This document shows, piece after piece, positions 18,239-26,516 of a stretch of DNA of 64,000 nucleotides. Origin of the DNA: Burkholderia anthina (lineage in GTDB: Bacteria > Pseudomonadota > Gammaproteobacteria > Burkholderiales > Burkholderiaceae). The notes beneath the pieces were generated by a model. That model was not told the origin of the DNA. It saw only the letters and a program-made list of their open reading frames with translations, and searched no databases. The position numbers and the translations under genes are program-made. The stretch is taken from contig NZ_CABVLY010000029.1 in NCBI RefSeq assembly GCF_902498995.1, positions 1 to 64,000 of the forward strand, given 5' to 3'. Position 1 is the stretch's first letter. Each line of letters begins with the position of its first letter.

Positions 18239-19270
18239 CTACGCCGCCGGCACCGGATGACGCATCACCGGCGCGCCCCACGATTGCAGGCGATCGCGGC
18301 TCGGCGGGCATCCGAACCGCGACTTGTACACGCGGGAAAAATGCTCGACCGATTCGAAGCCGGTCGCTGCCGCAACCTGCGACACGCTCAGTTCCGTCTG
18401 CTGCAGCAACTGGTGCGCGGTCGCGACCCGCAGGCTCAGGTAGTACTGCAGCGGCGCGGTCGCCGTATGCCGCTTGAACTGCCGCTCGAGCTGGCGCTTG
18501 GACAGCCCGACCGCCTGCGCGACCGATTCGCACGACATCGGCTCCGCCATCGACTCGCGCATCAGCCGGATCGCCTTCGCGACCGACGCGCTCATCGCCT
18601 CCGGCTCCGCCTCGCGGTCCGACAACTGCGCCTCGTCCGCGCCGCGCGGCCGCGCATGCAGCAGATGCCGCGCAATCTCCCGCGCGAGCTCGGCGCCGTG
18701 TTCGCGGCCGATCCAGTCGAGCATCATGTCGATGATCGCGGTGCCGCCCGCGCACGTGATCAGGCGCGGCTCGATCGTGTAGAGCCGCGTGGTCGCGCCG
18801 ACCTTCGGATACGCCTCCTGAAATCCTTCGACGTTGTCCCAGTGCACGGCCGACGGCCGCCCGTGCAGCAGGCCGGCCGCGGCGAGCAGTTCGGTCCCCG
18901 TCTCGACGCCGCCGATCTGCGTGCCGAACGCCATCTGGTTCTGCAGCCACGTCTTCACGCCGCGGTGCTTCCCGTGCTGCTGCGCCTCGAAGCTCGCGAC
19001 CACGAAGATCGTCGCGAACGCGCCCCGCTGGTCGCCGATCGGCCGGGTCGGCGTCGACATGCCGTTGGTCGCCTGCACCGGTTCGCCGTCGGCCGACAGC
19101 ACGGTCCACGCGTACAGCGTGCGCTGCCCGAGCCAGTTCGCGAGCGACATCGCCTCGATCAGCAGCGCGAGCCCCAGATGGGAGAACTGCGGCAGGACGA
19201 GCAAGCCGACCTGGCGCGGTGCGTGCGTGGCCGCCGGCCCGGCCGGCAAAGGCAGTTTCCGTGAAGTCAT
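18239..19270 (-). CDS. AraC-family regulator with GATase1/DJ-1 N-domain
   Basis: 343-residue transcription regulator. The N-terminal half (about residues 15-190) is a DJ-1/PfpI-type ligand domain (QVGLLVLPQFSHLGLALLIE, DQRGAFATIFVVAS), without an obvious catalytic Cys. The C-terminal half has two AraC helix-turn-helix motifs (SCESVAQAVGLSKRQLERQF and SVSQVAAATGFESVEHFSRV). This domain order is that of the GbdR/CdhR/SouR group, which control betaine, carnitine and sarcosine catabolism. It is divergent from the aldehyde dehydrogenase gene at 19584 and has a GCGACA-N6-TGTCGC palindrome upstream that recurs before the Rieske operon. I infer that it controls both. Start MTSRKLPLPAG at 19270. Confidence 0.87.
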   Translation of the reverse strand: MTSRKLPLPAGPAATHAPRQVGLLVLPQFSHLGLALLIEAMSLANWLGQRTLYAWTVLSADGEPVQATNGMSTPTRPIGDQRGAFATIFVVASFEAQQHGKHRGVKTWLQNQMAFGTQIGGVETGTELLAAAGLLHGRPSAVHWDNVEGFQEAYPKVGATTRLYTIEPRLITCAGGTAIIDMMLDWIGREHGAELAREIARHLLHARPRGADEAQLSDREAEPEAMSASVAKAIRLMRESMAEPMSCESVAQAVGLSKRQLERQFKRHTATAPLQYYLSLRVATAHQLLQQTELSVSQVAAATGFESVEHFSRVYKSRFGCPPSRDRLQSWGAPVMRHPVPAA

Positions 19271-19390
19271 GGCAGTTTCGATCCGGCCGGATACAGGGGC
19301 CGCCTGGCGGGAAATCGTAGGCGGCGCGTCTCCGACGCGCCATCCGTTCAACCCCGACTGTGCCGCCCGCCGCCTTTCGGTACTTGATGA

Positions 19391-19414
19391 AAAGCGACAT
19401 TACGCTGTCGCTTT
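19391..19414. promoter_or_regulatory. Palindromic operator, copy 1 (AraC regulon)
   Basis: AAAGCGACA-TTACGC-TGTCGCTTT is a perfect 9-bp inverted repeat in the promoter region shared by the AraC gene (19270, leftward) and the aldehyde dehydrogenase gene (19584, rightward). Its core GCGACA-N6-TGTCGC is identical to the palindrome at 27790-27807. Confidence 0.7.
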
Positions 19415-19583
19415 CCGCAGGGTCGCAACACCGGCGGCGCCCGCCCCGCACGCGCCGCCGCAGTACGTCACGCGCCGTCGCAATCGATCAAGTGCGGGCC
19501 GCGCACGCCCCTTATAGTCGGCTCGCGTTCCGCCCGCATCCGGGCGATGCACGCGTATCCACTGACTTCCGGGAACCTGCTCC

Positions 19584-21047
19584 ATGCACATCAAACAGCT
19601 CTATATCGACGGCGCGTGGCAACCCGCCGCCGCCGGCGGACAGCGCGCCATCGTCGATCCCGGCACCGGCGAAACGATTGCGCGCGTGTCGTACGGCACG
19701 ACGGCCGATGCCGAACACGCGATTCGCGCGGCGCGCACCGCGTTCGATCACGGCGAGTGGCCGCGCCGGCCCGCAGGCGAGCGCGCGGCCTGCGTGCGCG
19801 CGCTGGCCGATGCGCTGCGCGGCGAAGCGAGCGCGCTCGCGCGCATCGAGACCGCGAACACCGGCAAGACACTGGCCGAATCGGCGTCCGACGTGCACGA
19901 CGCCGCCGCGGCCTTCGACTATTTCACGAGCCTCGCGGTCACCGAATCGGGGAGCGTGAACGCCACGCAGCCGCACGCGCTCAGCGTCACGCTGCGCGAG
20001 CCGGTCGGCGTGTGCGGGCTGATCACGCCATGGAACTACCCGTTGCTGCAGGCCGCGTGGAAGCTCGCGCCGGCGCTCGTGGCCGGCAACACGGTCGTCA
20101 TCAAGCCCGCGTCGCTGACGCCGCTGTCCACGCATCGCCTGGTCGAGCTCGCGCACGACGCGGGCCTGCCGCGCGGCGTGCTCAATCTCGTGACGGGCGG
20201 CGCCGACGTGGGCGACACGCTCGCGTCGAGCGCCGAGGTCGACCTGATCTCGCTGACCGGCAGCAACGCGGCCGGCGCCAGCGTGATGCGCGCGGCCGCG
20301 TCGAACTTCAAGCGCGTGTCGCTCGAACTCGGCGGCAAGAACCCGAACATCGTGTTCGCCGACGCCGATTTCGACACGGCGCTCGACTACGCGCTGAATG
20401 CCGCGTTCTTCAACGCCGGACAGATGTGCTCGGCCGGCTCGCGGCTGCTGGTCGAACGCGCGCTGCACGACCGCTTCGTCGATGCGCTCGCCGAACGCAT
20501 CGCGGCGATCCGGCTCGGCCACGGCGTCGACGAGGCCACGCGGATGGGCCCGGTGATTTCCGCCCAGCAGCGCGATCGCGTGCTGGCGCTGATCGGCGAC
20601 GCCGCGCGCGAAGGCGCGCGCATCGTATGCGGCGGCCGCGCGCCCGCGGGCGACGCGTTCGCGACCGGCTTCTGGATCGAACCGACGCTGATCGCCGACG
20701 TGCGCACGACGATGGCGATCGCGCGCGACGAGGTGTTCGGCCCGGTGCTGACCGTCGAGACGTTCGACAGCGAGGACGACGCGCTCGCGCTGGCCAACGA
20801 CACGCCGTTCGGCCTTGCCGGCGCCGTGTGGACGCGCGACTTCGCGCGCGCCAACCGCGTGATGCGCCGGTTGCGGGCGGCGACCGTGTGGGTCAACGAC
20901 TACAACGTGACGCTGCCGGGCGCGCCGTGGGGCGGCTACAAGGCCAGCGGCATCGGCCGCGAGCTGTCGCGCAGCGGCCTCGACGAATACACCGAACTGA
21001 AGCACGCGTACGTCAACTTCGAAGCCAGCCCGCAACGCTGGTTCTGA
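19584..21047 (+). CDS. Betaine-aldehyde-dehydrogenase-like enzyme
   Basis: 487-residue NAD(P)-dependent aldehyde dehydrogenase. It has the catalytic Cys in FFNAGQMCSAGSR, the general-base Glu in SLELGGKNPNIVF and the cofactor motif LTGSNAAGA. The C-terminal region GAPWGGYKASGIGRELS resembles betaine and gamma-aminobutyraldehyde dehydrogenases. The start MHIKQLYIDGAWQ follows a weak leader. It is divergent from an AraC regulator and followed after 24 bp by a class II aldolase gene. Within this cluster it probably oxidises the aldehyde released from a quaternary amine, for example malic semialdehyde if the Rieske enzyme is a carnitine oxygenase. The substrate is not proven. Confidence 0.88.
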   Translation: MHIKQLYIDGAWQPAAAGGQRAIVDPGTGETIARVSYGTTADAEHAIRAARTAFDHGEWPRRPAGERAACVRALADALRGEASALARIETANTGKTLAESASDVHDAAAAFDYFTSLAVTESGSVNATQPHALSVTLREPVGVCGLITPWNYPLLQAAWKLAPALVAGNTVVIKPASLTPLSTHRLVELAHDAGLPRGVLNLVTGGADVGDTLASSAEVDLISLTGSNAAGASVMRAAASNFKRVSLELGGKNPNIVFADADFDTALDYALNAAFFNAGQMCSAGSRLLVERALHDRFVDALAERIAAIRLGHGVDEATRMGPVISAQQRDRVLALIGDAAREGARIVCGGRAPAGDAFATGFWIEPTLIADVRTTMAIARDEVFGPVLTVETFDSEDDALALANDTPFGLAGAVWTRDFARANRVMRRLRAATVWVNDYNVTLPGAPWGGYKASGIGRELSRSGLDEYTELKHAYVNFEASPQRWF

Positions 21048-21071
21048 TCTCCACCGACACGGGAACCCGAC

Positions 21072-21821
21072 ATGCTCACTGCCACGCAACCCGACCAGAC
21101 GCATCGCGCGACACGCGCGGATCTCGCGTGCGCGTTCCGCTGGACCGCGCGCCTCGGCATGCACGAATCGATCGCCAACCACTTCAGCGCCGCCGTATCC
21201 GACGACAACCGGCAATTCCTGATCAACCCGCGCGGACGTCATTTCTCGCGGGTGCGCGCGAGCGAACTGCTGCTCGTCGATGCCGACGACGCGGACACGA
21301 TCCGCCGCGACGACGCGCCCGACCTCACCGCGTGGGCGCTCCATTCGGAAATCCACAAGCGTCACCGGCATGCACGCTGCGTGCTGCACGTGCATTCGAA
21401 ATACGCGACGGTGCTGTCGTGCCTCGCGCAGCCCGCGCTGCCGCCGCTCGACCAGAACTGCATGCGTTTCTTCGAACGGGTCGCCGTGGATACCGGATTC
21501 GACGGCATGGGGCTCGGCGACGAAGCGCGCCGCGTCGCCGACGCGCTGGGCGACAAGCCCGTGCTGCTGATGGGCCAGCACGGCGTGATCGTCGTCGCGT
21601 CGTCGGTCGCGCAGGCGTTCGACGATCTGTATTACTTCGAGCGCGCGTGCGAGACCTACGTGAGCGCGCTGCAAACCGGCCAGCCGTTGAAGATCGCGAC
21701 CGAACAGGTCGCGCGCAAGACGATGATCCAGTGGCGCGACGACTATGCGGGATTCGCGGCGCAGCATCTGGCGGAACTCCGCGCGATTCTCGACGACGAG
21801 TCGCCATCGTATGCGTGGTAG
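21072..21821 (+). CDS. Class II aldolase/adducin-family protein
   Basis: 249-residue class II aldolase/adducin-domain protein. Candidate zinc ligands are the two His of VLHVHSKYATVLS and the His in LLMGQHGVIVVASS; the active-site acid would be in the N-terminal half. The family includes sugar-phosphate aldolases and decarboxylases but also many members acting on small hydroxy acids. Start MLTATQPDQTHRATR at 21072, 24 bp after the aldehyde dehydrogenase gene, so one operon. The reaction in this pathway is unknown. Confidence 0.85.
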   Translation: MLTATQPDQTHRATRADLACAFRWTARLGMHESIANHFSAAVSDDNRQFLINPRGRHFSRVRASELLLVDADDADTIRRDDAPDLTAWALHSEIHKRHRHARCVLHVHSKYATVLSCLAQPALPPLDQNCMRFFERVAVDTGFDGMGLGDEARRVADALGDKPVLLMGQHGVIVVASSVAQAFDDLYYFERACETYVSALQTGQPLKIATEQVARKTMIQWRDDYAGFAAQHLAELRAILDDESPSYAW

Positions 21822-21866
21822 CGATGCGCGGCGCGCGGGGCGGCATGCGCAGGCATGCCCGCGCGC

Positions 21867-21902
21867 ACGGACGATTCGCGCGACGCGGCGCGAATCGTCC
21901 GT
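21867..21902. terminator. Perfect 15-bp hairpin between convergent operons
   Basis: ACGGACGATTCGCGC at 21867-21881 pairs perfectly with GCGCGAATCGTCCGT at 21888-21902 around a 6-nt loop. A smaller hairpin (GGCATGC...GCATGCC) lies just before it. The site separates the aldehyde dehydrogenase/aldolase operon from the convergent Rieske operon. No T-tract follows on either strand. Confidence 0.7.
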
Positions 21903-21911
21903 CGACGCGCG

Positions 21912-22685
21912 TTATTGTGCGGTCAACCCGCCATCGACGAGAACCGACGTGCCGGTGACGAAACTGCTTTCGTCGGACGCGAGAAACAGCGCGACGTCGG
22001 CGACCTGCTCCGGCGTGCCCATCCCGAGCGGCTGAACCGCGTCGAGCAGCGCATCCATCCGCTGCCGACCGCCGAGCGCGTCGATGAACGGCGTATTCAT
22101 CGGCGTATCGATCCAGCCCGGGCACACCGCATTGGCGCGGATGCGGTCCTTCGCATGCTCGATCGCCACGCAGCGCGTCAGCATCAGCACGCCGCCCTTC
22201 GATGCGCAGTAGGCCGCATGCAGCGGTTCGCCGACGAAGCTGCTCGTCGAGCCGAGATTGACGATCGCGCCGCCGCCGCTGCGGATCATCGCCGGAATCG
22301 CGTATTTGCAGCCGAGAAACACGCCCTTGAGGTTCACGTCCATCACGACGTCCCAGTCCGCCTCGGTCGTGTCGACGAGCATCGCTTCGCGGATCACGCC
22401 CGCGTTGTTGCACAGGATGTCGAGCCGGCCGAACGCGCGTTCCACGAAATCGACCAGCTCGCCGACCTGCTCGGCGGAACGCGCGTCGGCCTGCCTGCCG
22501 ACGATCGCGCCGTCACGCGCCATCGCGCACGTCGCGTCGAGCTGCGCAACATTGCGGCTCGTCGTCGCGATCACGCGGGCGCCCTCGCGCGCGAATCGCA
22601 GCGCGATGCACCTGCCGATTCCGCTCGCCGCGCCCGTCACCACGGCCACCTTGCCGGCCAGCCGGCCGGCCTGGTTCTCGTTCAT
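21912..22685 (-). CDS. SDR-family oxidoreductase
   Basis: 257-residue classical short-chain dehydrogenase/reductase. The cofactor motif is TGAASGIG near residue 18, NNAG in LDILCNNAGVI, Ser-Tyr-Lys catalysis in LGSTSSF...AAYCASKGG, and the PG motif in AVCPGWIDTP. The start MNENQAGRLAGK at 22685 has CGGAGC upstream; a start 11 codons earlier is possible. It is the last gene of the leftward operon beginning with the Rieske oxygenase. By context it oxidises or reduces a hydroxyl or keto intermediate of the quaternary-amine pathway; substrate not known. Confidence 0.88.
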   Translation of the reverse strand: MNENQAGRLAGKVAVVTGAASGIGRCIALRFAREGARVIATTSRNVAQLDATCAMARDGAIVGRQADARSAEQVGELVDFVERAFGRLDILCNNAGVIREAMLVDTTEADWDVVMDVNLKGVFLGCKYAIPAMIRSGGGAIVNLGSTSSFVGEPLHAAYCASKGGVLMLTRCVAIEHAKDRIRANAVCPGWIDTPMNTPFIDALGGRQRMDALLDAVQPLGMGTPEQVADVALFLASDESSFVTGTSVLVDGGLTAQ

Positions 22686-22765
22686 CGTCGTTTGCTCCGA
22701 TGGGTTCCGGTTCGCCATCGTGTGGGCCGGCACGAGCCACGGCGCACACGATGCGCGCCGCACGC

Positions 22766-23713
22766 TCAGTGAAGATCCAGCGCGACGTCGAGCGCCGCGC
22801 GCGGATCGCGTCCGTCGGCCGTCGTGACGCCGGCCAGCCAGTCCTTCAGCACGCCCGGATGCTGCTGCAGCCACGCCTTCGCCGCGACCTCGGGCTGCTT
22901 GCCGGAGGCGATCGCCTTCATCACCTGGTTCTCCATGTCCGTGGTGAACTGCAGGTTCGCGACCAGCTTCGCCGCATTCGGGCAGCGCGCCGCGTAGTCG
23001 GGCGCCGTCATCGTATAGACCTTCGCCTCGCCGTAATTCGGGCCGAACAGCGCGTCGCCGCCGCCGAGATAGCGCATGTTGAAGTCGAGGTTCATCGGAT
23101 GCGGCTCCCAGCCGAGAAAGACGATCCACGCATGATCGCGGATCGCCCGCTTGACCTCGACCAGCATGCCGGCCTCGCTCGATTCGATCAGCTTGAACTT
23201 GCCGAGCCCGTACTGATTGCCCTGGATCGCCTTGCGGATCAGCTCGTTGCCGTCGTTCCCCGGCTCGATCCCGTAGATGCGGCCCTGCAGCTTGTCCGCG
23301 AACTTCGCGATGTCGCCGAACGAGCGCAGGCCGGCGTCGTATGCATACGCCGGAACCGCGAGCGTGTACTTCGCGCCGACGAGGTTCGGGCGGTCCAGCA
23401 CCTTCACGGCGCCGCTCTTCACGAACGGCTCGCTCGTCGCATCCATCGACGGCCGCCAGTCGCCGAGGTACACGTCGATCTGGCGCGCCTTCAGCCCGGC
23501 CAGCGCGATCGGAATCGATGCCATCGTCCTGGTCGGCTGATAGCCGAGACTCGACAGCACGGTCGACGCGAGCGCGGTCGTCGCGGCGATATCGGTCCAG
23601 CCGATCTCCGCGAACCGCACGACGCGGCAGGTTGCCGGTTCCCGTGCGACCGCATGACCCGCGCAGACGCCCGCCAGCGCGATACACCCGAGGGTTTTCC
23701 TGACGACGTTCAT
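22766..23713 (-). CDS. Quaternary-ammonium ABC substrate-binding protein
   Basis: 315-residue periplasmic binding protein of the choline/betaine/carnitine type (ChoX, CaiX, OpuAC). It has a signal peptide (MNVVRKTLGCIALAGVCAGHA, cleavage near VARE). Trp/Tyr residues suited to an aromatic cage for a trimethylammonium group lie in AEIGWTDIAATTA, VYLGDWRPSMDA and IVFLGWEPHPMN. No permease or ATPase gene accompanies it, so it probably feeds a transporter encoded elsewhere, as known for several Pseudomonas orphan binding proteins. It lies 30 bp after the reductase gene in the Rieske operon, which is the best evidence for the pathway's substrate class. Confidence 0.87.
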   Translation of the reverse strand: MNVVRKTLGCIALAGVCAGHAVAREPATCRVVRFAEIGWTDIAATTALASTVLSSLGYQPTRTMASIPIALAGLKARQIDVYLGDWRPSMDATSEPFVKSGAVKVLDRPNLVGAKYTLAVPAYAYDAGLRSFGDIAKFADKLQGRIYGIEPGNDGNELIRKAIQGNQYGLGKFKLIESSEAGMLVEVKRAIRDHAWIVFLGWEPHPMNLDFNMRYLGGGDALFGPNYGEAKVYTMTAPDYAARCPNAAKLVANLQFTTDMENQVMKAIASGKQPEVAAKAWLQQHPGVLKDWLAGVTTADGRDPRAALDVALDLH

Positions 23714-23743
23714 CGTGATTTCTCCAGACAGGTTGAAGGACAA

Positions 23744-24727
23744 CTAAAGATCCAGCACGAGTCGTGACGACTTCGCGCGCGACACGCAGATATAGATGAG
23801 ATTGTTCGCGCGCTTCTCCTCGTCCGTCTGGAGACCGTCGCGATGGTCGGCCTCGCCGTCGAGCAGCCTGACGGCGCAGGTGCCGCAGATGCCTTCCGCG
23901 CAAACCGATTCGACCGCGATCCGCTCGTCGCGCAGCACGTCGAGAATCGACCGCTCCGCGGGTATCGCGATACGGCGGCCGGTGCTGGCAAGCTCGACCT
24001 CGAACGCCCGCGCGTCGTCGCGTGGCGCGCACGGCGCCGCGGGCGCCGCGAAGCGCTCGAAGCGGATCGCGCCGGCCGGCCAGTCGCGCGCCGCGTCGAG
24101 CACGCTGTCGATCAGCCGCGCCGGGCCGCAGACATACACCTGCGTGCCCGCGCGCGGCGTGCCCAGCAGCGCGCGCAGATCGACCTCGCCGTCCCGTTCG
24201 CTGAAATGCAGCCGGGTGTTCGGTCGCAGCGCGCCGCCTTCGATCGCGTCGAGCAACGCCATCCGCTCGCGCGATCGCGCCAGGCAGCACAGCGTGAACG
24301 GCTTGCCGAGCGCCTCGAGCCGGCGCGCCATCGGCAGGATCGGCGTGATGCCGATGCCGCCCGCGATCAGCACGTAGTCGCTCGCGTGCTCGTCGAGCAC
24401 GAAATGATTCCGCGGCGCGCTCAGGCTGACCGCGTCGCCCGGCGCCAGCCGCTCGACGACATACGCGGACCCGCCGCGCGAGCGCGGCTCGCGCAGCACC
24501 GCGATCCGGTAGGTCGATCCGTCGGCCGCGCGTTCGACGATCGAGTACTGGCGCACGATGCCGCCCGGCAGGCGCAGCTCGACATGCGCGCCGGGCTCGG
24601 CCGGCGGCAGCGCTGCGCCGTCGGCCGACGCGAACACGACGCCGCGGATCTCCGGTGTAAGCATCGTCGCGTCGACGACACGCGCGTCGATATGCGCGAC
24701 GGCCGGAATCGAGAGGATCGGCTCCAT
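23744..24727 (-). CDS. FNR/2Fe-2S oxygenase reductase (CntB/VanB type)
   Basis: 327-residue PDR/VanB-type reductase. The N-terminal half binds a flavin (RQYSIVERAAD), the centre binds NAD(P)H (DYVLIAGGIGITPILPMARR, VYVCGPARLIDSV), and the C-terminus is a plant-type [2Fe-2S] ferredoxin domain (CAEGICGTC plus a final Cys in IYICVS). Order and length match carnitine monooxygenase reductase (CntB/YeaX) and similar Rieske partners. I chose MEPILSIPAVAH at 24727, 5 bp after the GMC gene's stop; a start at 24754 would overlap that gene. It should pass electrons to the Rieske oxygenase encoded two genes upstream. Confidence 0.88.
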   Translation of the reverse strand: MEPILSIPAVAHIDARVVDATMLTPEIRGVVFASADGAALPPAEPGAHVELRLPGGIVRQYSIVERAADGSTYRIAVLREPRSRGGSAYVVERLAPGDAVSLSAPRNHFVLDEHASDYVLIAGGIGITPILPMARRLEALGKPFTLCCLARSRERMALLDAIEGGALRPNTRLHFSERDGEVDLRALLGTPRAGTQVYVCGPARLIDSVLDAARDWPAGAIRFERFAAPAAPCAPRDDARAFEVELASTGRRIAIPAERSILDVLRDERIAVESVCAEGICGTCAVRLLDGEADHRDGLQTDEEKRANNLIYICVSRAKSSRLVLDL

Positions 24728-24732
24728 CGTGC

Positions 24733-26418
24733 TCACCGTTGACGCGTGCGCCATTCAGGCTGCGCCCAGACGGGCGCCGACGAAGGCGGCAACGGCGTGC
24801 GCCCGAGCACGAGATCGCTGCCCTTTTCGCCGATCATCACGGTCGGCGCATTGGTGTTGCCGCTGACGATCGTCGGCATGACCGACGCGTCGATCACGCG
24901 CAACCGCTCGAGGCCGTGCACGCGCAGGTCGGGGCCGACCACCGCTTCGGGATCGGACGCCGGGCCCATCTTGCAGGTGCCCGCCGCGTGGTAGCCCGTC
25001 TCGGTGATGTCGCGCGCCCACGCGTCGAGCGACGCGTCGTCGGTCTTGCCCGCACCCGGCGAAAGCTCGTCGCCGCACAGGTCGCGGAACGACGGCTGCG
25101 CGAGGATCTCCCGCACGAGGCGCACGCCGGCGCGCATGTCGGCCCGGTCGCGTTCGGTCTTCAGGTAATTGAACAGGATCTTCGGCGGCTGGCGCGGATC
25201 GCCGGACGTCAGCGTCACCGCGCCGAGGCTCGTCGGGCGCATCAGGTCGATATGCACCTGGAATGCATGCGCGGGTACGCTGTCGACGCTGCCCGGCTGC
25301 ACCGCGAGCGGCATGAACGTCAGTTGCAGATCCGGGTGCTCGACGCCCGCGCGCGAACGGATGAACGCACCGGCCTCGAAATGGTTCGTCGCGGCCAGCC
25401 CTTCGCGCTGCGCGAACCATTTCGCGCCGGTCCACCATTTGCGCGGCGCGACCGTCCACGGATAGATCGACACCGGCTTGCGGCACAGATACTGCACCAC
25501 GGTGTCCGGGTGATCGGACAGCCTGCGGCCGACGCCCGGCAGATCGTGCCGCGTGCGCACGCCGGCGCGTTCCAGTTCGCCGGCCGGCCCGACGCCGGAC
25601 AGCATCAGCAGTTGCGGCGTATTGATCGCGCCGCCGCACAGCAGCACTTCGGCGTTCGCCGTCACTTCGTGCGTGGCGCCGTCGCAGGCATACTCGATGC
25701 CGGTCGCGCGCTTGCCGTCGAACAGCACGCGCAGCACGAGCGCACCGGTCAGCACTGTGACGTTGCCGCGTTCGAGCGCCTGCGCAAGATAGCCGCGCGC
25801 GGTGCTCCAGCGCGCACCGTTCCACGTCGTGCGATCGACGCGGCCGAAACCTTCCTGCCGATAGCCGTTCACGTCGTCGGTATGCGCGTAGCCCGCATCG
25901 ACGCCCGATGCGATGAACGCGCGCGTGAGCGGCGTGTCGGTGCGGCCGGCCGTCACGCGCAGGTGGCCGCTGTCGCCGTGATAGGCATCGGCGCCCAGTT
26001 CGTGCCGTTCCGAGCGGATGAAATACGGCAGCACCTCGCGGTAGCTCCATCCGGTGCAGCCCTGCTCGGCCCAGCCGTCGTAGTCGCGCGCATGGCCGCG
26101 GATATAGACCATCCCGTTGATCGACGACGAACCGCCGAGCACGCGCCCGCGCGGCGTCGCGATGCGGCGGCGGTTCAGGAACGGCTCCGGCTCCGACCGG
26201 TACTGCCAGTTGAAACGGTTGCCGCCCACCACGATGCCCATCGCGGACGGCATGTCGATCGACCAGTGCCGGTTCGCGGGGCCGGCCTCGAGCAGCAGGA
26301 TCCGCACGTTCGGATCCTGCCCGAGCCGGTTGGCCAGCACGCAGCCGGCCGATCCCGCACCGACAATCACATAGTCGTAGTCGCGACGCACAGCGTCGAT
26401 TGCGTCTGATTTCTTCAT
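24733..26418 (-). CDS. GMC oxidoreductase, choline-dehydrogenase-like
   Basis: 561-residue GMC flavoprotein (MKKSDAIDAVRRDYDYVIVG at 26418; in-frame ATGs at 26427 and 26445 are alternatives, all with weak ribosome sites). The FAD motif GAGSAG is near residue 21, GMC signature 1 is RGRVLGGSSSINGMVYIRG, and the active-site His is in TGYHAAGTCKMG. The C-terminal GNTNAPTVMIGEK is intact. It is a clear paralogue of BetA at 5567 but diverged. Placed between the Rieske oxygenase and its reductase, it probably oxidises an alcohol group of the same quaternary amine or its product. It need not act on choline. Confidence 0.87.
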   Translation of the reverse strand: MKKSDAIDAVRRDYDYVIVGAGSAGCVLANRLGQDPNVRILLLEAGPANRHWSIDMPSAMGIVVGGNRFNWQYRSEPEPFLNRRRIATPRGRVLGGSSSINGMVYIRGHARDYDGWAEQGCTGWSYREVLPYFIRSERHELGADAYHGDSGHLRVTAGRTDTPLTRAFIASGVDAGYAHTDDVNGYRQEGFGRVDRTTWNGARWSTARGYLAQALERGNVTVLTGALVLRVLFDGKRATGIEYACDGATHEVTANAEVLLCGGAINTPQLLMLSGVGPAGELERAGVRTRHDLPGVGRRLSDHPDTVVQYLCRKPVSIYPWTVAPRKWWTGAKWFAQREGLAATNHFEAGAFIRSRAGVEHPDLQLTFMPLAVQPGSVDSVPAHAFQVHIDLMRPTSLGAVTLTSGDPRQPPKILFNYLKTERDRADMRAGVRLVREILAQPSFRDLCGDELSPGAGKTDDASLDAWARDITETGYHAAGTCKMGPASDPEAVVGPDLRVHGLERLRVIDASVMPTIVSGNTNAPTVMIGEKGSDLVLGRTPLPPSSAPVWAQPEWRTRQR

Positions 26419-26493
26419 CGCATGCATGCAGTTGATCGTGATCATGAAGGTCGAACGGGCGAATCGGCGCCGTCGTCCTCGCCGGAGACGCAA

Positions 26494-26512
26494 CGGGGAG
26501 CGGCGCTCCCCG
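26494..26512. repeat. Short hairpin after the Rieske gene
   Basis: CGGGGAGC-GGC-GCTCCCCG is a perfect 8-bp hairpin with a 3-nt loop, 5 bp past the Rieske stop codon and 76 bp before the GMC start. There is no T-tract. It may limit read-through or protect the upstream part of the operon mRNA. Confidence 0.5.
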
Positions 26513-26516
26513 CCGC

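Noticed and set aside
17352-19451. Long leftward frame over the YciI and AraC region
   Set aside because: It crosses the YciI gene on the other strand, the long hairpin and the AraC gene in a different frame. The AraC and YciI calls explain the region better.
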